From Bryobacteraceae bacterium (lineage in GTDB: Bacteria > Acidobacteriota > Terriglobia > Bryobacterales > Bryobacteraceae), in contig JAHCHE010000001.1 in the NCBI GenBank assembly GCA_026129905.1, positions 310,001-374,000 on the forward strand: a stretch of 64,000 nt of DNA, read 5' to 3'. The notes below the pieces were generated by a model. The model was not told the DNA's origin. It made no database searches and saw only the letters and a list, made by a program, of their open reading frames with translations. A program made the position numbers and the translations under genes. Of this stretch, positions 23,274 through 32,642 are shown piece by piece; position 1 is the first letter of the stretch; each line of letters opens with the position of its first letter.

Positions 23274-26200
23274 CAGGCTCGAACTCGTCGTTGAAGTCGA
23301 CACCAACAGGGCCAATGCGTCCATCAAGAGCGTCAACGCGAGCCTGTCCAGCATGGAGGCTTCGGCGGTGAAGACCGCCCGAGGCGCGGCGCATGGAATC
23401 GACGGAATGGCCGCCGCGATGGTGAAAGGCGCCACCGCGGGGAACCTGCTGGCCGACGCCATCAAGAGCGCGCTCACCTGGGCCAAGGAGTTCACCGTCG
23501 GTTCGGTCATGATGGCCGCCGAGAATGCGAAAGCCGAGGCCTCGCTCAAGGCGCTGGCCAACGCCCACGGCGTGGGAGCGGCTGCGGCGGCCAGGCAAGT
23601 CGCTGCCATCGAAGAGATTGGCTTCGAGTACACCGACGCCGCGCACGCCGTGCAGCGGTTGATCGTAGCCGACTTGGAACTCGCCAAGGCGCCAGGCTTG
23701 GCGAAACTGGCCAAGGATGCGGCGGCGGTCCAGAACATCGCCGCCGGCGAGGCCCTCGAATCCATCGTGATGGCCATCGAATCGGGTGCCTCGCGCGGCC
23801 TTCGCACGCTGGGGCTGTTCGTCGACTTCCAGAAGGAATCTCAGATCGCCCAGCTTCAACTCGGACGCGCCCTGACCGAGACCGAGGAGAGGCAACTCCG
23901 GTACAACGCGGTCATTCGGGAAGGCGCGAAGATCCAGGGCGCCCACGCAGCGGCTTCCCAGACGGTCGAGGGCCAACTGGGCGCGTTGCGGCGGGAGTTC
24001 AACAATCTCCGGGAGGAGATCGGCGCCAAGTTCCAGGACGACTTCAAGGCGCTGATCGGCAACCTGCGCGGCCTGGTCGGGTGGCTGCGGGAGAACACCG
24101 ACCTGCTCAAGAAGTTCGGCGAGGTGGCGCTGTGGGTTTCTGGCGTACTGGCCACCTATGCCCTGGCCGACAAGATCATGGCGCTCGCGAAGTCGATCGC
24201 GGCGCTCCAGCTCGCGAGCATCAACCCTTACGCTCTTCTCGCGGTGGGCGTGGTGGGCGCGGGCTTCGCCATCTACTCGCAGTGGAAGGACACCCAGGAT
24301 CAACTTCAGGCTCGCTTCGACGAGATGCAGCGGAAGGCCCTGCGCGAGGATCTGCTGAGCGGAAGGACCAGCGTCGATGCCCTTCGCAAGCAGGGGATGA
24401 CCGACGACCAGATCCGCGAACTCATCAGCGGCAGAAGGTGGCTGCCTGGCGAGCAGCCGTTCGAATATGAAGGGCCCAAGCTGACCATCAAGACGTCACC
24501 GGAGCCGGACCTCGAAGCATTGAAACGGGCTGCCGAGATCCGGAAGCGCCAATTGGAGGTGGAGCGCGAGAGCGCACGCGCGCTCGAGGAAGCGCGCCGG
24601 CGCGGCCTCGTGGGATTCGCGCGGGACGTGGCCGAGGTCCAGGAACAGATCCGTAAGTGGACTACCTTCGTGGACGAGCGGGGCAACGAGCAGCGGATCG
24701 CACTCACGCGCAAGGCGTGGGAGAACGTCATCGGCGAGCTTCGTGAGCGGCTCGCGAACTGGCAGAAGGAAGTCCAGGAAACCAACCGCAAGAATCTCGC
24801 CGAGTATCTGGCTGCGGAAGAAGAGGGCGCGCGGCGGCGGCTGGAGATCGAGTCGCAACTGTTCAGCCAGCGGCTGGCGTACAACGAGGAGATTTCGAAG
24901 CGGAACCTCGATCACCTGGAGCAGATGCTTGGCATTGAGGAGGCGCGGGCCGGGATCACGCGTGAGGCCCAACTGCGGGCCCTCGAGGCTACGAATGCAC
25001 AGACGCTGGAGCAGAAGGTGGCGGTCGAGCAGCGCAAGGCCGCGATCGAGATCGAGTACCTCACCCGGGTACACGAGATCCGAATGCGGCTATTCGATCT
25101 CGAAACCTCGCGGATGGTGATCGAGGAAGAAGCGACACTGAAGCGGCTCGGTTACCGGGCCGACGAAATCCAGGCGCGCATTGCAGAACTCACCGCGCAG
25201 CGGGATGAGATCCGGCGGTTCCAGCAGGAGGCCACCGACGCCGCGATCCAGGGCGCGCGCGAGAATGCGGCGATCCGCCAGGCGCAGTTGATTAGGGATC
25301 ACAACCAGCGGATCTTCGATTCCTTCAAGCGGCAGGCCGAGGGTGTCTTCGATGCGCTGCTCACCAAGTCGCAGTCCATCTGGTCGGCCATTGGGAATTC
25401 GCTCAAGACCGCTCTATTGACCGCCATCAAGGACGTGCTCACTTCACGCGTCGCCGCGATGCTGATGCAGTTGTTTACTGGAACGCGGGTCTCGCTAGCC
25501 GGCGGAGGCGCCTCCGGCGGTGGGACGCTCGGCAGGCTGGGCGGGTTGCTCGGCGTCGGCGCAGTGCCGGTCTTCGGCCAAAGCAGCGGCGGTGGCCCCA
25601 TTCCCGGCGGCGCGGCCGGAGGGTGGGGCACTCCTCCCTTCATCCCTTCGAGTGGCGGCGGTGGCTGGAGTGGACTGCTCGGCGGATGGAAGGACTTCCT
25701 CGGCTTCGGCGGCGGTGTCCAGTACGCACCCGGTAAGGCCGTGACCTGGGAAGCGGCGACCGTGGGCCAGAAGCTCTCGGCCCTCGGGCGGTCCAACGCC
25801 GCACTTCTGGGAGGCGCGACGCTCGCCTTGATGGGCCTCCAGCGCGGCGGCGCCTCCGGCCTCGCCATGACCACCGCCGGCGGCGCCATGATCGGCTTCA
25901 AGTATGGCGGTCCTCTCGGCGCGGCCATCGGAGCCGGAATCGGAGCGGTCGCCGGGTTGGTGCGGCTGTTCGTCAAAGGCGCGCAGGAGAAAGCGCGTGA
26001 GAAGATCAAGGCCACCTACGGCGTCGATATCAGCGACAAGGGCGTCTTGAAGCAGATCGTCGATATCGCGAAACAGGGCTTCGGTGGCAACCTCGACATG
26101 GCCATCCGCAGCCAGCAGATCCGCGACTTGGTCGAATTGTACGCACTGTCGACGGGGCAGACCACTTCAGGTCTCCCTGCCAGCGTGCGTCCGGTCTCGA

Positions 26201-26472
26201 TCCTGCAACAGGGCGGCAGCCTGTTCCAGTCGAGCCCCGGTGCCCTGACGCTGGACCGCATCGGTGGCGGCGCGCCGTCGTCCGCGGCGGGGCCAACAGT
26301 GATCAACATCACCGTGCCCGGAGCGAAGGAGTTCTTCGAGAAGGAGACCGTGCGCGTGGTGGTTGAGAATCCGCGCGCCGTGCAATCGGCGGCAATGACC
26401 GCGACCAAGGCCAGCGCCGGCCGCCGGGAGATGACCGGGCTGCAATTGAGTCCTGGGTTGATCATGTCATGA
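23263..26472 (+). CDS. Tail tape measure protein
   Basis: 1069 aa, the largest helical protein of the phage. It starts with LELVVEVDTNRANASIKSVN, the usual beginning of tape measure proteins. Hydrophobic segments at about 286-340 and 842-905 (for example GPLGAAIGAGIGAVAGLVRL) can insert into the host membrane for DNA ejection. Residues 430-690 are long coiled coil. The rule of about 0.15 nm per residue implies a tail near 160 nm, an estimate only. A Gly-rich region lies at about 745-800. It is the ruler for tail length and is chaperoned by the frameshift products encoded upstream. Confidence 0.95.
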   Translation: MADSRLELVVEVDTNRANASIKSVNASLSSMEASAVKTARGAAHGIDGMAAAMVKGATAGNLLADAIKSALTWAKEFTVGSVMMAAENAKAEASLKALANAHGVGAAAAARQVAAIEEIGFEYTDAAHAVQRLIVADLELAKAPGLAKLAKDAAAVQNIAAGEALESIVMAIESGASRGLRTLGLFVDFQKESQIAQLQLGRALTETEERQLRYNAVIREGAKIQGAHAAASQTVEGQLGALRREFNNLREEIGAKFQDDFKALIGNLRGLVGWLRENTDLLKKFGEVALWVSGVLATYALADKIMALAKSIAALQLASINPYALLAVGVVGAGFAIYSQWKDTQDQLQARFDEMQRKALREDLLSGRTSVDALRKQGMTDDQIRELISGRRWLPGEQPFEYEGPKLTIKTSPEPDLEALKRAAEIRKRQLEVERESARALEEARRRGLVGFARDVAEVQEQIRKWTTFVDERGNEQRIALTRKAWENVIGELRERLANWQKEVQETNRKNLAEYLAAEEEGARRRLEIESQLFSQRLAYNEEISKRNLDHLEQMLGIEEARAGITREAQLRALEATNAQTLEQKVAVEQRKAAIEIEYLTRVHEIRMRLFDLETSRMVIEEEATLKRLGYRADEIQARIAELTAQRDEIRRFQQEATDAAIQGARENAAIRQAQLIRDHNQRIFDSFKRQAEGVFDALLTKSQSIWSAIGNSLKTALLTAIKDVLTSRVAAMLMQLFTGTRVSLAGGGASGGGTLGRLGGLLGVGAVPVFGQSSGGGPIPGGAAGGWGTPPFIPSSGGGGWSGLLGGWKDFLGFGGGVQYAPGKAVTWEAATVGQKLSALGRSNAALLGGATLALMGLQRGGASGLAMTTAGGAMIGFKYGGPLGAAIGAGIGAVAGLVRLFVKGAQEKAREKIKATYGVDISDKGVLKQIVDIAKQGFGGNLDMAIRSQQIRDLVELYALSTGQTTSGLPASVRPVSILQQGGSLFQSSPGALTLDRIGGGAPSSAAGPTVINITVPGAKEFFEKETVRVVVENPRAVQSAAMTATKASAGRREMTGLQLSPGLIMS

Positions 26473-26939
26473 CGCGAATGGAACTGATTCAGAAACTGGC
26501 GCGCGCCATCGCGGAGAAGGAAGGGTTCTTCGTGACCGAGGCGCAGGCCAAGGCGCGCAAGATCCCGTACCCCACGCGCGCCCAGCGGAACGCGAATCCT
26601 GGCAACATCCGTGCCTGGCGCGACGCGAAACGGCGGCCGTATCCGATCAGCGGCGGCTATGTCGATTTCGTTACCTGGGCCTCGGAGCGCTTTCCGGGTG
26701 TCTCGCGGGAAGAGATGAGCCGCCGTGCCCTTGAGGAAGGCTGGCGCATCCTGCGGGTTCTAGTCGGGCAGTATCTCGACGGGCGGTACACCAGCGGCCA
26801 GGCTCCCACGATTGAAGAGATGTTTCGCGTCTATGCTCCCGCCGCAGATGGCAACGACCCGGCGGGCTATGCGCGCTTCGTGGCGGCCAAGCTCGGCGTG
26901 CGCCCGGACCAACGGCTCCTCGATCTGGTGACGGCCTGA
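26469..26939 (+). CDS. Phage muramidase/transglycosylase-like enzyme
   Basis: 156 aa. The start (LARAIAEKEGF) holds a candidate catalytic Glu, followed by the pattern QRNANPGNIRAW, GGYVDFVTW, GWRILRVLVGQYLDG and MFRVYAPAADGNDPAGYARFV. This is a lysozyme-fold family found as phage-encoded peptidoglycan hydrolases. It is encoded within the tail module between tape measure and distal tail genes, so it may be a virion enzyme for entry, an endolysin, or both. No other endolysin gene is visible in the window. Overlaps the tape measure gene by 4 bases and the next ATG by 1 base. Confidence 0.8.
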   Translation: MTRMELIQKLARAIAEKEGFFVTEAQAKARKIPYPTRAQRNANPGNIRAWRDAKRRPYPISGGYVDFVTWASERFPGVSREEMSRRALEEGWRILRVLVGQYLDGRYTSGQAPTIEEMFRVYAPAADGNDPAGYARFVAAKLGVRPDQRLLDLVTA

Positions 26940-27340
26940 TGCCCGGCTCAGTCCAGAACGCCGCGCCGCTCACCGTGCTGCCGGCAAGCCTGTCGCGCGC
27001 CTTCGTCCACCAGCGCGAGTACCCTGTCCTCGACAACGAATACCGCAACGGCGAATCGCAACGCTCCGTCCAGGCGACCAACAGCCGCAAGCGCTGGCGG
27101 CTGGCGAAGCGGCTGACGCCGGCGCAACTCTCGGCACTCCGCGATTTCTATGACGCCCGCAAGGGCGCAACCGAGCCGTTCTACTTCTACGACCCGTATC
27201 AGACTACACCGAAGTTCTCACACGACCCGACAGGGCAGGCCTCCGCAGGACGCTACACCGTCCGCTTCGTCGGCGCGTGGGAACAGAGCACTTCGCTTGC
27301 GCGCACCGATCTGTCGCTGGAGTTGATCGAACTTGCCTGA
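26939..27340 (+). CDS. Minor/distal tail protein
   Basis: 133 aa. The motif LTPAQLSALRDFYDARKG, then EPFYFYDPYQTTP matches the pattern of small minor tail proteins of the lambda gpM / DUF2460-like group, where an aromatic FYFYDP loop follows a helix. Such proteins cap the tail tube at the distal end. The first part of the next, large protein contains a second, related domain (RDAERIALRNFWESKYGPYG), so this gene and that domain may be duplicates. Overlaps the next gene by 8 bases. Confidence 0.75.
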   Translation: MPGSVQNAAPLTVLPASLSRAFVHQREYPVLDNEYRNGESQRSVQATNSRKRWRLAKRLTPAQLSALRDFYDARKGATEPFYFYDPYQTTPKFSHDPTGQASAGRYTVRFVGAWEQSTSLARTDLSLELIELA

Positions 27341-30300
27341 CTTCCTCGGTAACGTCCCTGTCCCCGAGATCGCACCGAGCGGCGTGTTCTCGCTTACACC
27401 AGATTTCCCTCTTGAGGTGCGCCGCGACCATGAGGTGGTCGTGCACCAGTTCGGCTCCGGCAATACAAAGATCGAGCAGCGTTTCCTCCTCGGCACTGGC
27501 GCGCGCCGCTTCACGATTCGCAAGCAGTGGCTCCGCGACGCCGAGCGCATCGCCCTACGCAACTTCTGGGAGTCGAAGTACGGTCCTTACGGGGCCTTCA
27601 CGTACAACGCCCCGAACGACGCTGGCATTGGCACCACGCCCGCCACCTGCCGTTTCGCCAATGAACCGCTCTCCTGGGAGATGGTCGCCGACTGGGCCTG
27701 CTCTCTCGGCGTGACACTCATCGAGATCCCCCAGACCAGCCCGTCGTATCCGCTGAACCAGACCGTCAACCGCTTCCCACCTTCCGCACTTCAGACCGCG
27801 CTGTTGTCCCAGGTCCAGGAGATTATCCCGCTTGTCCGCATCCAGCCGCTTCAACCCGGCTACCCGGCCATCTACGTCTCGGACCGCCGCTGCACCATCG
27901 GGGGCCAGCTATACCAGGCGCGCCTGATCGAATTCGACGGCATCTCGCAATCCATCGGCAACGAGTCCGACGAGGCCCAGTTCACCTTCGGCAACGCCGA
28001 CCGCGTGATGCGCGACCTCTCCAATGACGTCGACCTCTTCCGCGCCGAGATCGCCTTCAGCCTGTTTCACACCGGGACCGGGATCAAGCTCGACCTCTGG
28101 AAGGGCAACGTCGTGAACTGGACCTGCGATGCCAGCCCCGAGTTCCGAGTGACCGCCGCTGATGGCCTCTACGAGTTGAATCTGCCCTACCCGACACGTA
28201 AGATCTCCCGCACCTGCTGGAAGCCGTTCAATTCGGCGGCGTGCCCGTTCGCTTCTCAGGGCGCGCTCGATCTGGTCAACTTCCCCGAGGCCGATCCTAC
28301 CCGCTGTGACAAGGGCTTCGACACCCCGAACGGTTGCCGAGCGCACGGCATGAACGACTACTACGGCGGCATCATGGCCAAGCCGCAGGGCGTGCGCATC
28401 AAGGACAACTCGACGGGCGTCTGGGGCTTCGGCCGCTCGACGCTCACCTCCGTCTCGCTGGTCGCCGACTCGATCTACGATCAGGTCCTGGCGGAGATTT
28501 ACACCGACTCGCCGATGCCGGTGAATGCCAAGATCGCCTCGGGCCGCGACGAGAGCGACTTCTACGCCGCCGTGGGCATCGTGGGCGAAGGCCCGCTGGG
28601 CGCGTATGGCACGGGCCACAAGCTCGACGGGCAGTATCATCACGGCTACCCTGGTTCGCTCGGACTGATGACCAGCCTGGGCCCCGATCCGAACCCGACG
28701 ACCTTCGGGTTCGACACGGATTCAGGCCCGGAACGCGCCGCCGGCACGGCGTTCCTCATGATCCGCCGCTCGGACGCCAAGGGTTTGCAGCTCTCGCGCC
28801 TGAGCGAGCACGCGATGGAGGCGGTCGTCTCGCAGGGGCTGAGCGGCTGGGTGTGGACCTCGCCCGGCGTGCGAGTCTTCGGTCCACCGCTGACCAAGCC
28901 GATCTGGATCGCAGTCAACATGCTCCTTCGCGCGCGGGGCCTGCGCCTGGGAGCGGGAGCGACCACGCAGCAACTGGACTTCGCGGAGACCCTGTTTGAC
29001 GTGGAGGCGGCGATCGCGGCGGCAGAGATCTGCAACGAGCAAGTTTCAAAACTGGTTGGCACGGGCACAGAGATCCAGTTCAAGTTCCGCGGCGTGCTCC
29101 AGGAAGAGAAGCCCCTGCGCGACTGGCTCCAGGAAGTCCTGATGAACTGCCTGGGCTACTACACCTTCGCCAACGGCAAGCTCAAACTCGGCGTCCGCGT
29201 GAACTCGTCAGCGGTCGAGGCGTTCACGGAAGGCAACATCCTGTTCCGCAGCCTGCAACTGGCGCCGCTCAAGCCTGCCTTCAACCACCTGACTGCCAAC
29301 TTCGCCGACGAGGATTTCGAGTTCGTCGCCAATTCCATCTCGCTCTATGACATCGACCACGCCACGCTGATCGGCGGCGGGGCGGGTCCGCTGTTCCTGA
29401 AGTCGACGGTGAATCTCTCCGGCGCGGCGTCGAAGTCGCAGGCGGCGCGGATCATCACGGTCCGCTTGCGCGAGGAGTTGGGCGGCATCACCCCGGAAGA
29501 ATGGAAAAAGGCGCGCCAGATCAGTTTCCGCACAACGGTACTCGCCCTTAACACCGAACCCGGCATGGTGTGCTCGATGACCCATCCTGACATGCCGGGC
29601 GGGCAGGGCGAATTCCGGGTGACCGGCTGGCGGCTGAACCGCGACTACTCGATCGACATCCAGGGCCGCACGACCACGGACTCGATGTATGACCTGATCA
29701 CCGGTCCGAAGCCCGCCGACGTCGTGCCGGAGCCGCCCGCTGAGGAAGTGCTCATAGACACGGGCGTCCCCGGCGTGCTGACCGGCATTCCTCGCCTGGG
29801 CGACTACGGCACCTTCGCCATCGACGAGATGGCGGTTGAGCCAGACGCCTCCGGCAACGCCAACATCGTCGGCGCGCACGAGATCACCCTGGCGCTCTAC
29901 TACGTGGACGAGCTGACCACCGACCTCTGGGCGGCCATCGACACGGCCATCGATGCCACAACCGACCCTGCCGCCGTTGTTTGCACCGTCAATCCTGATA
30001 CGGAGAGGGTGTTCCGGGTGGGCGACTTCGTCGTCTTCAACGATGAGTCCGCCGACCCTGAGAATCCTGGCCGGCGCTCCTATGAGTGCGCTCAGATCAC
30101 CGGTCCGGGAGCGCCTGGCGACGTCGTACCGAGTGGCGAGTTTCACCTGCAGCGTGCCTACCCGGGCGTGCCCGAGGGCCAGGCGACCTTCGGTACGCTC
30201 CGCTGCGCGCATCTCGCCGGCGTCCGCTTCTACAAGCTCGACCAGAAGACGTTTACCTTCAGTGTCCGGAAGGGATTCTTCCGCACGCCGAACTTGCCTG

Positions 30301-31082
30301 CGAGGGTTGAGGCGAAGCTGCCGAGCGCCTGCATCGTCGCCGCCCTCGCCGGCGTGGCCAACCACTTTGGCTACGGCCCCTTCACCGTCTTCCCTCTCTC
30401 TCGGCACAACGAACCCTACATGCCGGGCCTGCGCACCTGCAACGGCGGCGCCTACACCTTCCAGGTGCCGGGCCCGCTCACCGTCCAGGAAAATGTCGTC
30501 ATCCCGATGAAGGTTCAGGATGCCGCCTCGATCCGCTGCGTCTACGCATACCTCCAGCACGGCACGACGGACGGGCAGTCGGCGTTTCTGGTGAAGATCA
30601 GCCGGGACGGCGGCGCGACGTGGGAGCCGCTCGAGTACATGAGCATTGCGCAGTCGATTCCGACGCCGTTCAAGACCACCTACGACTTCCTGCTGGAGCA
30701 AGGCTACGGAAGGCCGGAGACACGCCGGTTGCCGTACAATGACCTCGGCATCGTGCTCTATCAGGAGGTGACCGCTCATCCGAATCCGCAAACGGTCCAG
30801 ACCGCCTCCTACGGCGCGAACCGCCTGGGCTTCGACGTAGGCGAGTTCGTGCACATCAACCTGGGCCAAGCTGATGAAGAGTGCGTCGAGGTGCTCGCGG
30901 CCGACCCCGACAACCAGACGTTCACAGCGATCTTCACGAAGGACCATGCCATCGGCGCGACGGTCCGGCCGACCATCTGGCCGACGCCTGTTCTGAATGA
31001 AGGTGACGACCTGGCTTTCGACATCCTGGTCGTTGCATCGCCCGATCCAGGGAGCGACTTGACGCTCGTCATTCAAACGTAG
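27333..31082 (+). CDS. Fused distal tail / gpL-like / central tail hub protein
   Basis: 1249 aa combining what lambda encodes in several genes. Residues 1-135: minor tail domain (IALRNFWESKYGPYGAFTY). Residues 140-355: gpL/DUF2163-like part with four Cys at 295, 304, 325 and 335; lambda gpL has its iron-sulfur Cys with a similar spacing (9, then about 22, then about 8). Residues 360-490: a beta insertion. Residues 500-810: hub/tip-attachment part (EEKPLRDWLQEVLMNCLGYY; WRLNRDYSIDIQGRTTTDS), related to the GTA hub and lambda gpJ core. The remainder is beta-rich, probably host-contact or fibre-docking domains. It forms the tail tip baseplate. The gene after it is a non-structural insertion. Confidence 0.85.
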   Translation: MPDFLGNVPVPEIAPSGVFSLTPDFPLEVRRDHEVVVHQFGSGNTKIEQRFLLGTGARRFTIRKQWLRDAERIALRNFWESKYGPYGAFTYNAPNDAGIGTTPATCRFANEPLSWEMVADWACSLGVTLIEIPQTSPSYPLNQTVNRFPPSALQTALLSQVQEIIPLVRIQPLQPGYPAIYVSDRRCTIGGQLYQARLIEFDGISQSIGNESDEAQFTFGNADRVMRDLSNDVDLFRAEIAFSLFHTGTGIKLDLWKGNVVNWTCDASPEFRVTAADGLYELNLPYPTRKISRTCWKPFNSAACPFASQGALDLVNFPEADPTRCDKGFDTPNGCRAHGMNDYYGGIMAKPQGVRIKDNSTGVWGFGRSTLTSVSLVADSIYDQVLAEIYTDSPMPVNAKIASGRDESDFYAAVGIVGEGPLGAYGTGHKLDGQYHHGYPGSLGLMTSLGPDPNPTTFGFDTDSGPERAAGTAFLMIRRSDAKGLQLSRLSEHAMEAVVSQGLSGWVWTSPGVRVFGPPLTKPIWIAVNMLLRARGLRLGAGATTQQLDFAETLFDVEAAIAAAEICNEQVSKLVGTGTEIQFKFRGVLQEEKPLRDWLQEVLMNCLGYYTFANGKLKLGVRVNSSAVEAFTEGNILFRSLQLAPLKPAFNHLTANFADEDFEFVANSISLYDIDHATLIGGGAGPLFLKSTVNLSGAASKSQAARIITVRLREELGGITPEEWKKARQISFRTTVLALNTEPGMVCSMTHPDMPGGQGEFRVTGWRLNRDYSIDIQGRTTTDSMYDLITGPKPADVVPEPPAEEVLIDTGVPGVLTGIPRLGDYGTFAIDEMAVEPDASGNANIVGAHEITLALYYVDELTTDLWAAIDTAIDATTDPAAVVCTVNPDTERVFRVGDFVVFNDESADPENPGRRSYECAQITGPGAPGDVVPSGEFHLQRAYPGVPEGQATFGTLRCAHLAGVRFYKLDQKTFTFSVRKGFFRTPNLPARVEAKLPSACIVAALAGVANHFGYGPFTVFPLSRHNEPYMPGLRTCNGGAYTFQVPGPLTVQENVVIPMKVQDAASIRCVYAYLQHGTTDGQSAFLVKISRDGGATWEPLEYMSIAQSIPTPFKTTYDFLLEQGYGRPETRRLPYNDLGIVLYQEVTAHPNPQTVQTASYGANRLGFDVGEFVHINLGQADEECVEVLAADPDNQTFTAIFTKDHAIGATVRPTIWPTPVLNEGDDLAFDILVVASPDPGSDLTLVIQT

Positions 31083-31142
31083 GAAACAAAAGCAGAGACG
31101 ATTGTTTGAAACATCTGGAGGTGATAGACTCGGCACTTTGAG

Positions 31143-32021
31143 ATGCCCAAAAGTCTAAAGCCCCGGAAACTCGAGGTTTACGCACTGCACTGCCGGAACG
31201 AGGAACAGTCGGTTGACTATGCCGCAGCATTTCAGGCGATCGCCGGAGCGCCCTTCGAAGTGCGGCAGTTCCAGGCAGGCGATAAGTTGGTGGCATTGCC
31301 AGGTGTCTCCGTCCAGGACGACACGGTCGAGTTGATCGCGTACGAGGGTCCTGTGGGTGTAAACCCGCTTATCTTCGACGCCGCTACTGGCGACGAGCGT
31401 TACGAGCCGCTTGCTGACGACCAGATCATTGCCACCCGCACGTACGCAATTGTTGACCTTGCGAACAAGGAGACGATCGTAGAGTTCAATCAACGCGGTG
31501 CCAAAGCGCGCGACGTTGCGGAGGTTCTGGAGGACACGGGCCGACGAATTGGACTGGGCGATAAGTTCAGCGTGGAGCTGATCCCGTCCGCCGACGCCTC
31601 TTTCCTTCAGGCCCTGGATCGGTTCGGACGGATCAAAGTCGCGAAGGTCAAGGTCGTGCAGCCCAATTTCGACTGGCATGACAACTACGAAAACATGAAT
31701 GTCATCGGCGATCAGTCGCATGCCCGCATGGTGGAACTGGTAGCCGTGGCCAATCGCAACGACAGTCTGTCGAAGACGGAGGGCGTGGTCGAGTACATCC
31801 GACAGATGGTGGCGCGTGGGGTTAGGAACCTGAAGGGAGCGTCTGTAAGCGGCGTTCGCGTGGGCGAGTCGGCGGATACGACGATCTCGCTGGCCAATTA
31901 TGTGCAACACCAGAAGGTGTCCGTGCGCATGGACCAGCACGGTCATGTCATCGGCACCGAGATCCGCGAAAAACTTCGGTCCTTTCTCGAAGCCCGCAGA
32001 AAAGCAAGGGAACTGACATGA
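31143..32021 (+). CDS. Soluble component of a putative RexAB/Kiwa-like exclusion pair
   Basis: 292 aa, not a structural protein. Its plan resembles RexA of lambda (279 aa): an N-terminal alpha/beta part, then the pattern D-x3-L-x-D-G at AEVLEDTGRRIGLGDKFSVEL and a middle strand FGRIKVAKVKVVQP, and a C-terminal part ending in a basic helix. RexA and KwaB share an RdgC-like DNA-binding fold; I infer a remote relation only from this pattern. DUF4747-type proteins are an alternative. It overlaps a four-helix membrane protein gene by 4 bases, the classic two-gene layout of such systems. GC is visibly lower than in the tail genes. No good ribosome site is placed before ATG 31143. Confidence 0.55.
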   Translation: MPKSLKPRKLEVYALHCRNEEQSVDYAAAFQAIAGAPFEVRQFQAGDKLVALPGVSVQDDTVELIAYEGPVGVNPLIFDAATGDERYEPLADDQIIATRTYAIVDLANKETIVEFNQRGAKARDVAEVLEDTGRRIGLGDKFSVELIPSADASFLQALDRFGRIKVAKVKVVQPNFDWHDNYENMNVIGDQSHARMVELVAVANRNDSLSKTEGVVEYIRQMVARGVRNLKGASVSGVRVGESADTTISLANYVQHQKVSVRMDQHGHVIGTEIREKLRSFLEARRKARELT

Positions 32022-32578
32022 TCGGCGCAATGCGGCAATACAGCCGAGAGGAGATCTTACCACGGTGGCGAAGGATAATCTGGCAGCCTCAAGTCGCCTT
32101 TGCCGTTGCGTTGGTATGGCTCACCAGTTTCTATGGTGCGCAATTACCTGCGGCCGGACTGAAGATGAGCGAACTGACGACGATTCTGCTGACCTACTCG
32201 GCTATCGCGTTTGGATTCTGCATCGCAGGGATGGCGCTCGTGTTGACACTCCCCAGCGAGCACTTCGTTTCGCTCTTGATGAAACATCGGCTGGGGCGAA
32301 ATACACAGAACTCGTACTCGGATCTGCTATTCGTTTTCTCTTGGACTGCCATCGTTCACTGGCTAGCGGTCCTTATGTCGATCATCGCCGTCTGTGTGCG
32401 CGGTGGTGACCGAACCGTTCTGAACGTGGATGACGGAGTAGGGTGGAGCTATTTCGTTGGTGCCATTGTCGGCCTCTCGCTCTATGGGCTTATCCAGTTT
32501 CTCCTCACCGTCATCACGCTCTCGGAAGTTGGGCGGCTCTACATGAAGAAGACCTCCGAGACTTCGCGCGAGCGTTAG
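32018..32578 (+). CDS. Four-helix membrane protein of the putative exclusion pair
   Basis: 186 aa with four clear transmembrane helices: VAFAVALVWLTSFYGA (about 27-42), ILLTYSAIAFGFCIAGMALV (about 56-75), WTAIVHWLAVLMSIIAVCV (about 109-127) and FVGAIVGLSLYGLIQFLLTV (about 145-164). Both termini are basic and would be cytoplasmic. RexB (144 aa) and KwaA also have four helices and act as membrane effector or sensor with a soluble partner. Here the ATG overlaps the stop of the soluble gene. One sequence line I counted has 48% GC, one 57%, against 65% in the tail gene downstream, supporting acquisition as a moron. Confidence 0.6.
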   Translation: MIGAMRQYSREEILPRWRRIIWQPQVAFAVALVWLTSFYGAQLPAAGLKMSELTTILLTYSAIAFGFCIAGMALVLTLPSEHFVSLLMKHRLGRNTQNSYSDLLFVFSWTAIVHWLAVLMSIIAVCVRGGDRTVLNVDDGVGWSYFVGAIVGLSLYGLIQFLLTVITLSEVGRLYMKKTSETSRER

Positions 32579-32642
32579 GCCCCTCGCCCGCTCGACTTCT
32601 CCTCTCCACCCGACCTCTCAGCCAACTTGGAGTTTCCCTCGC

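Noticed and set aside
22135-24303. 722-codon open frame on the minus strand
   Set aside because: It runs antisense to the tail tube, chaperone and tape measure genes and has the Arg/His/Gly-rich composition of a shadow frame in GC-rich DNA, without motifs or a placed ribosome site.
31105-31130. Promoter for the putative exclusion pair
   Set aside because: TTGAAA and TAGACT are present before the gene, but their spacing (13 bases) is too short for a sigma-70 promoter, so I do not list it as a feature.
29208-31136. 642-codon minus-strand open frame
   Set aside because: Antisense to the tail hub gene; no recognisable domain and low-complexity composition.
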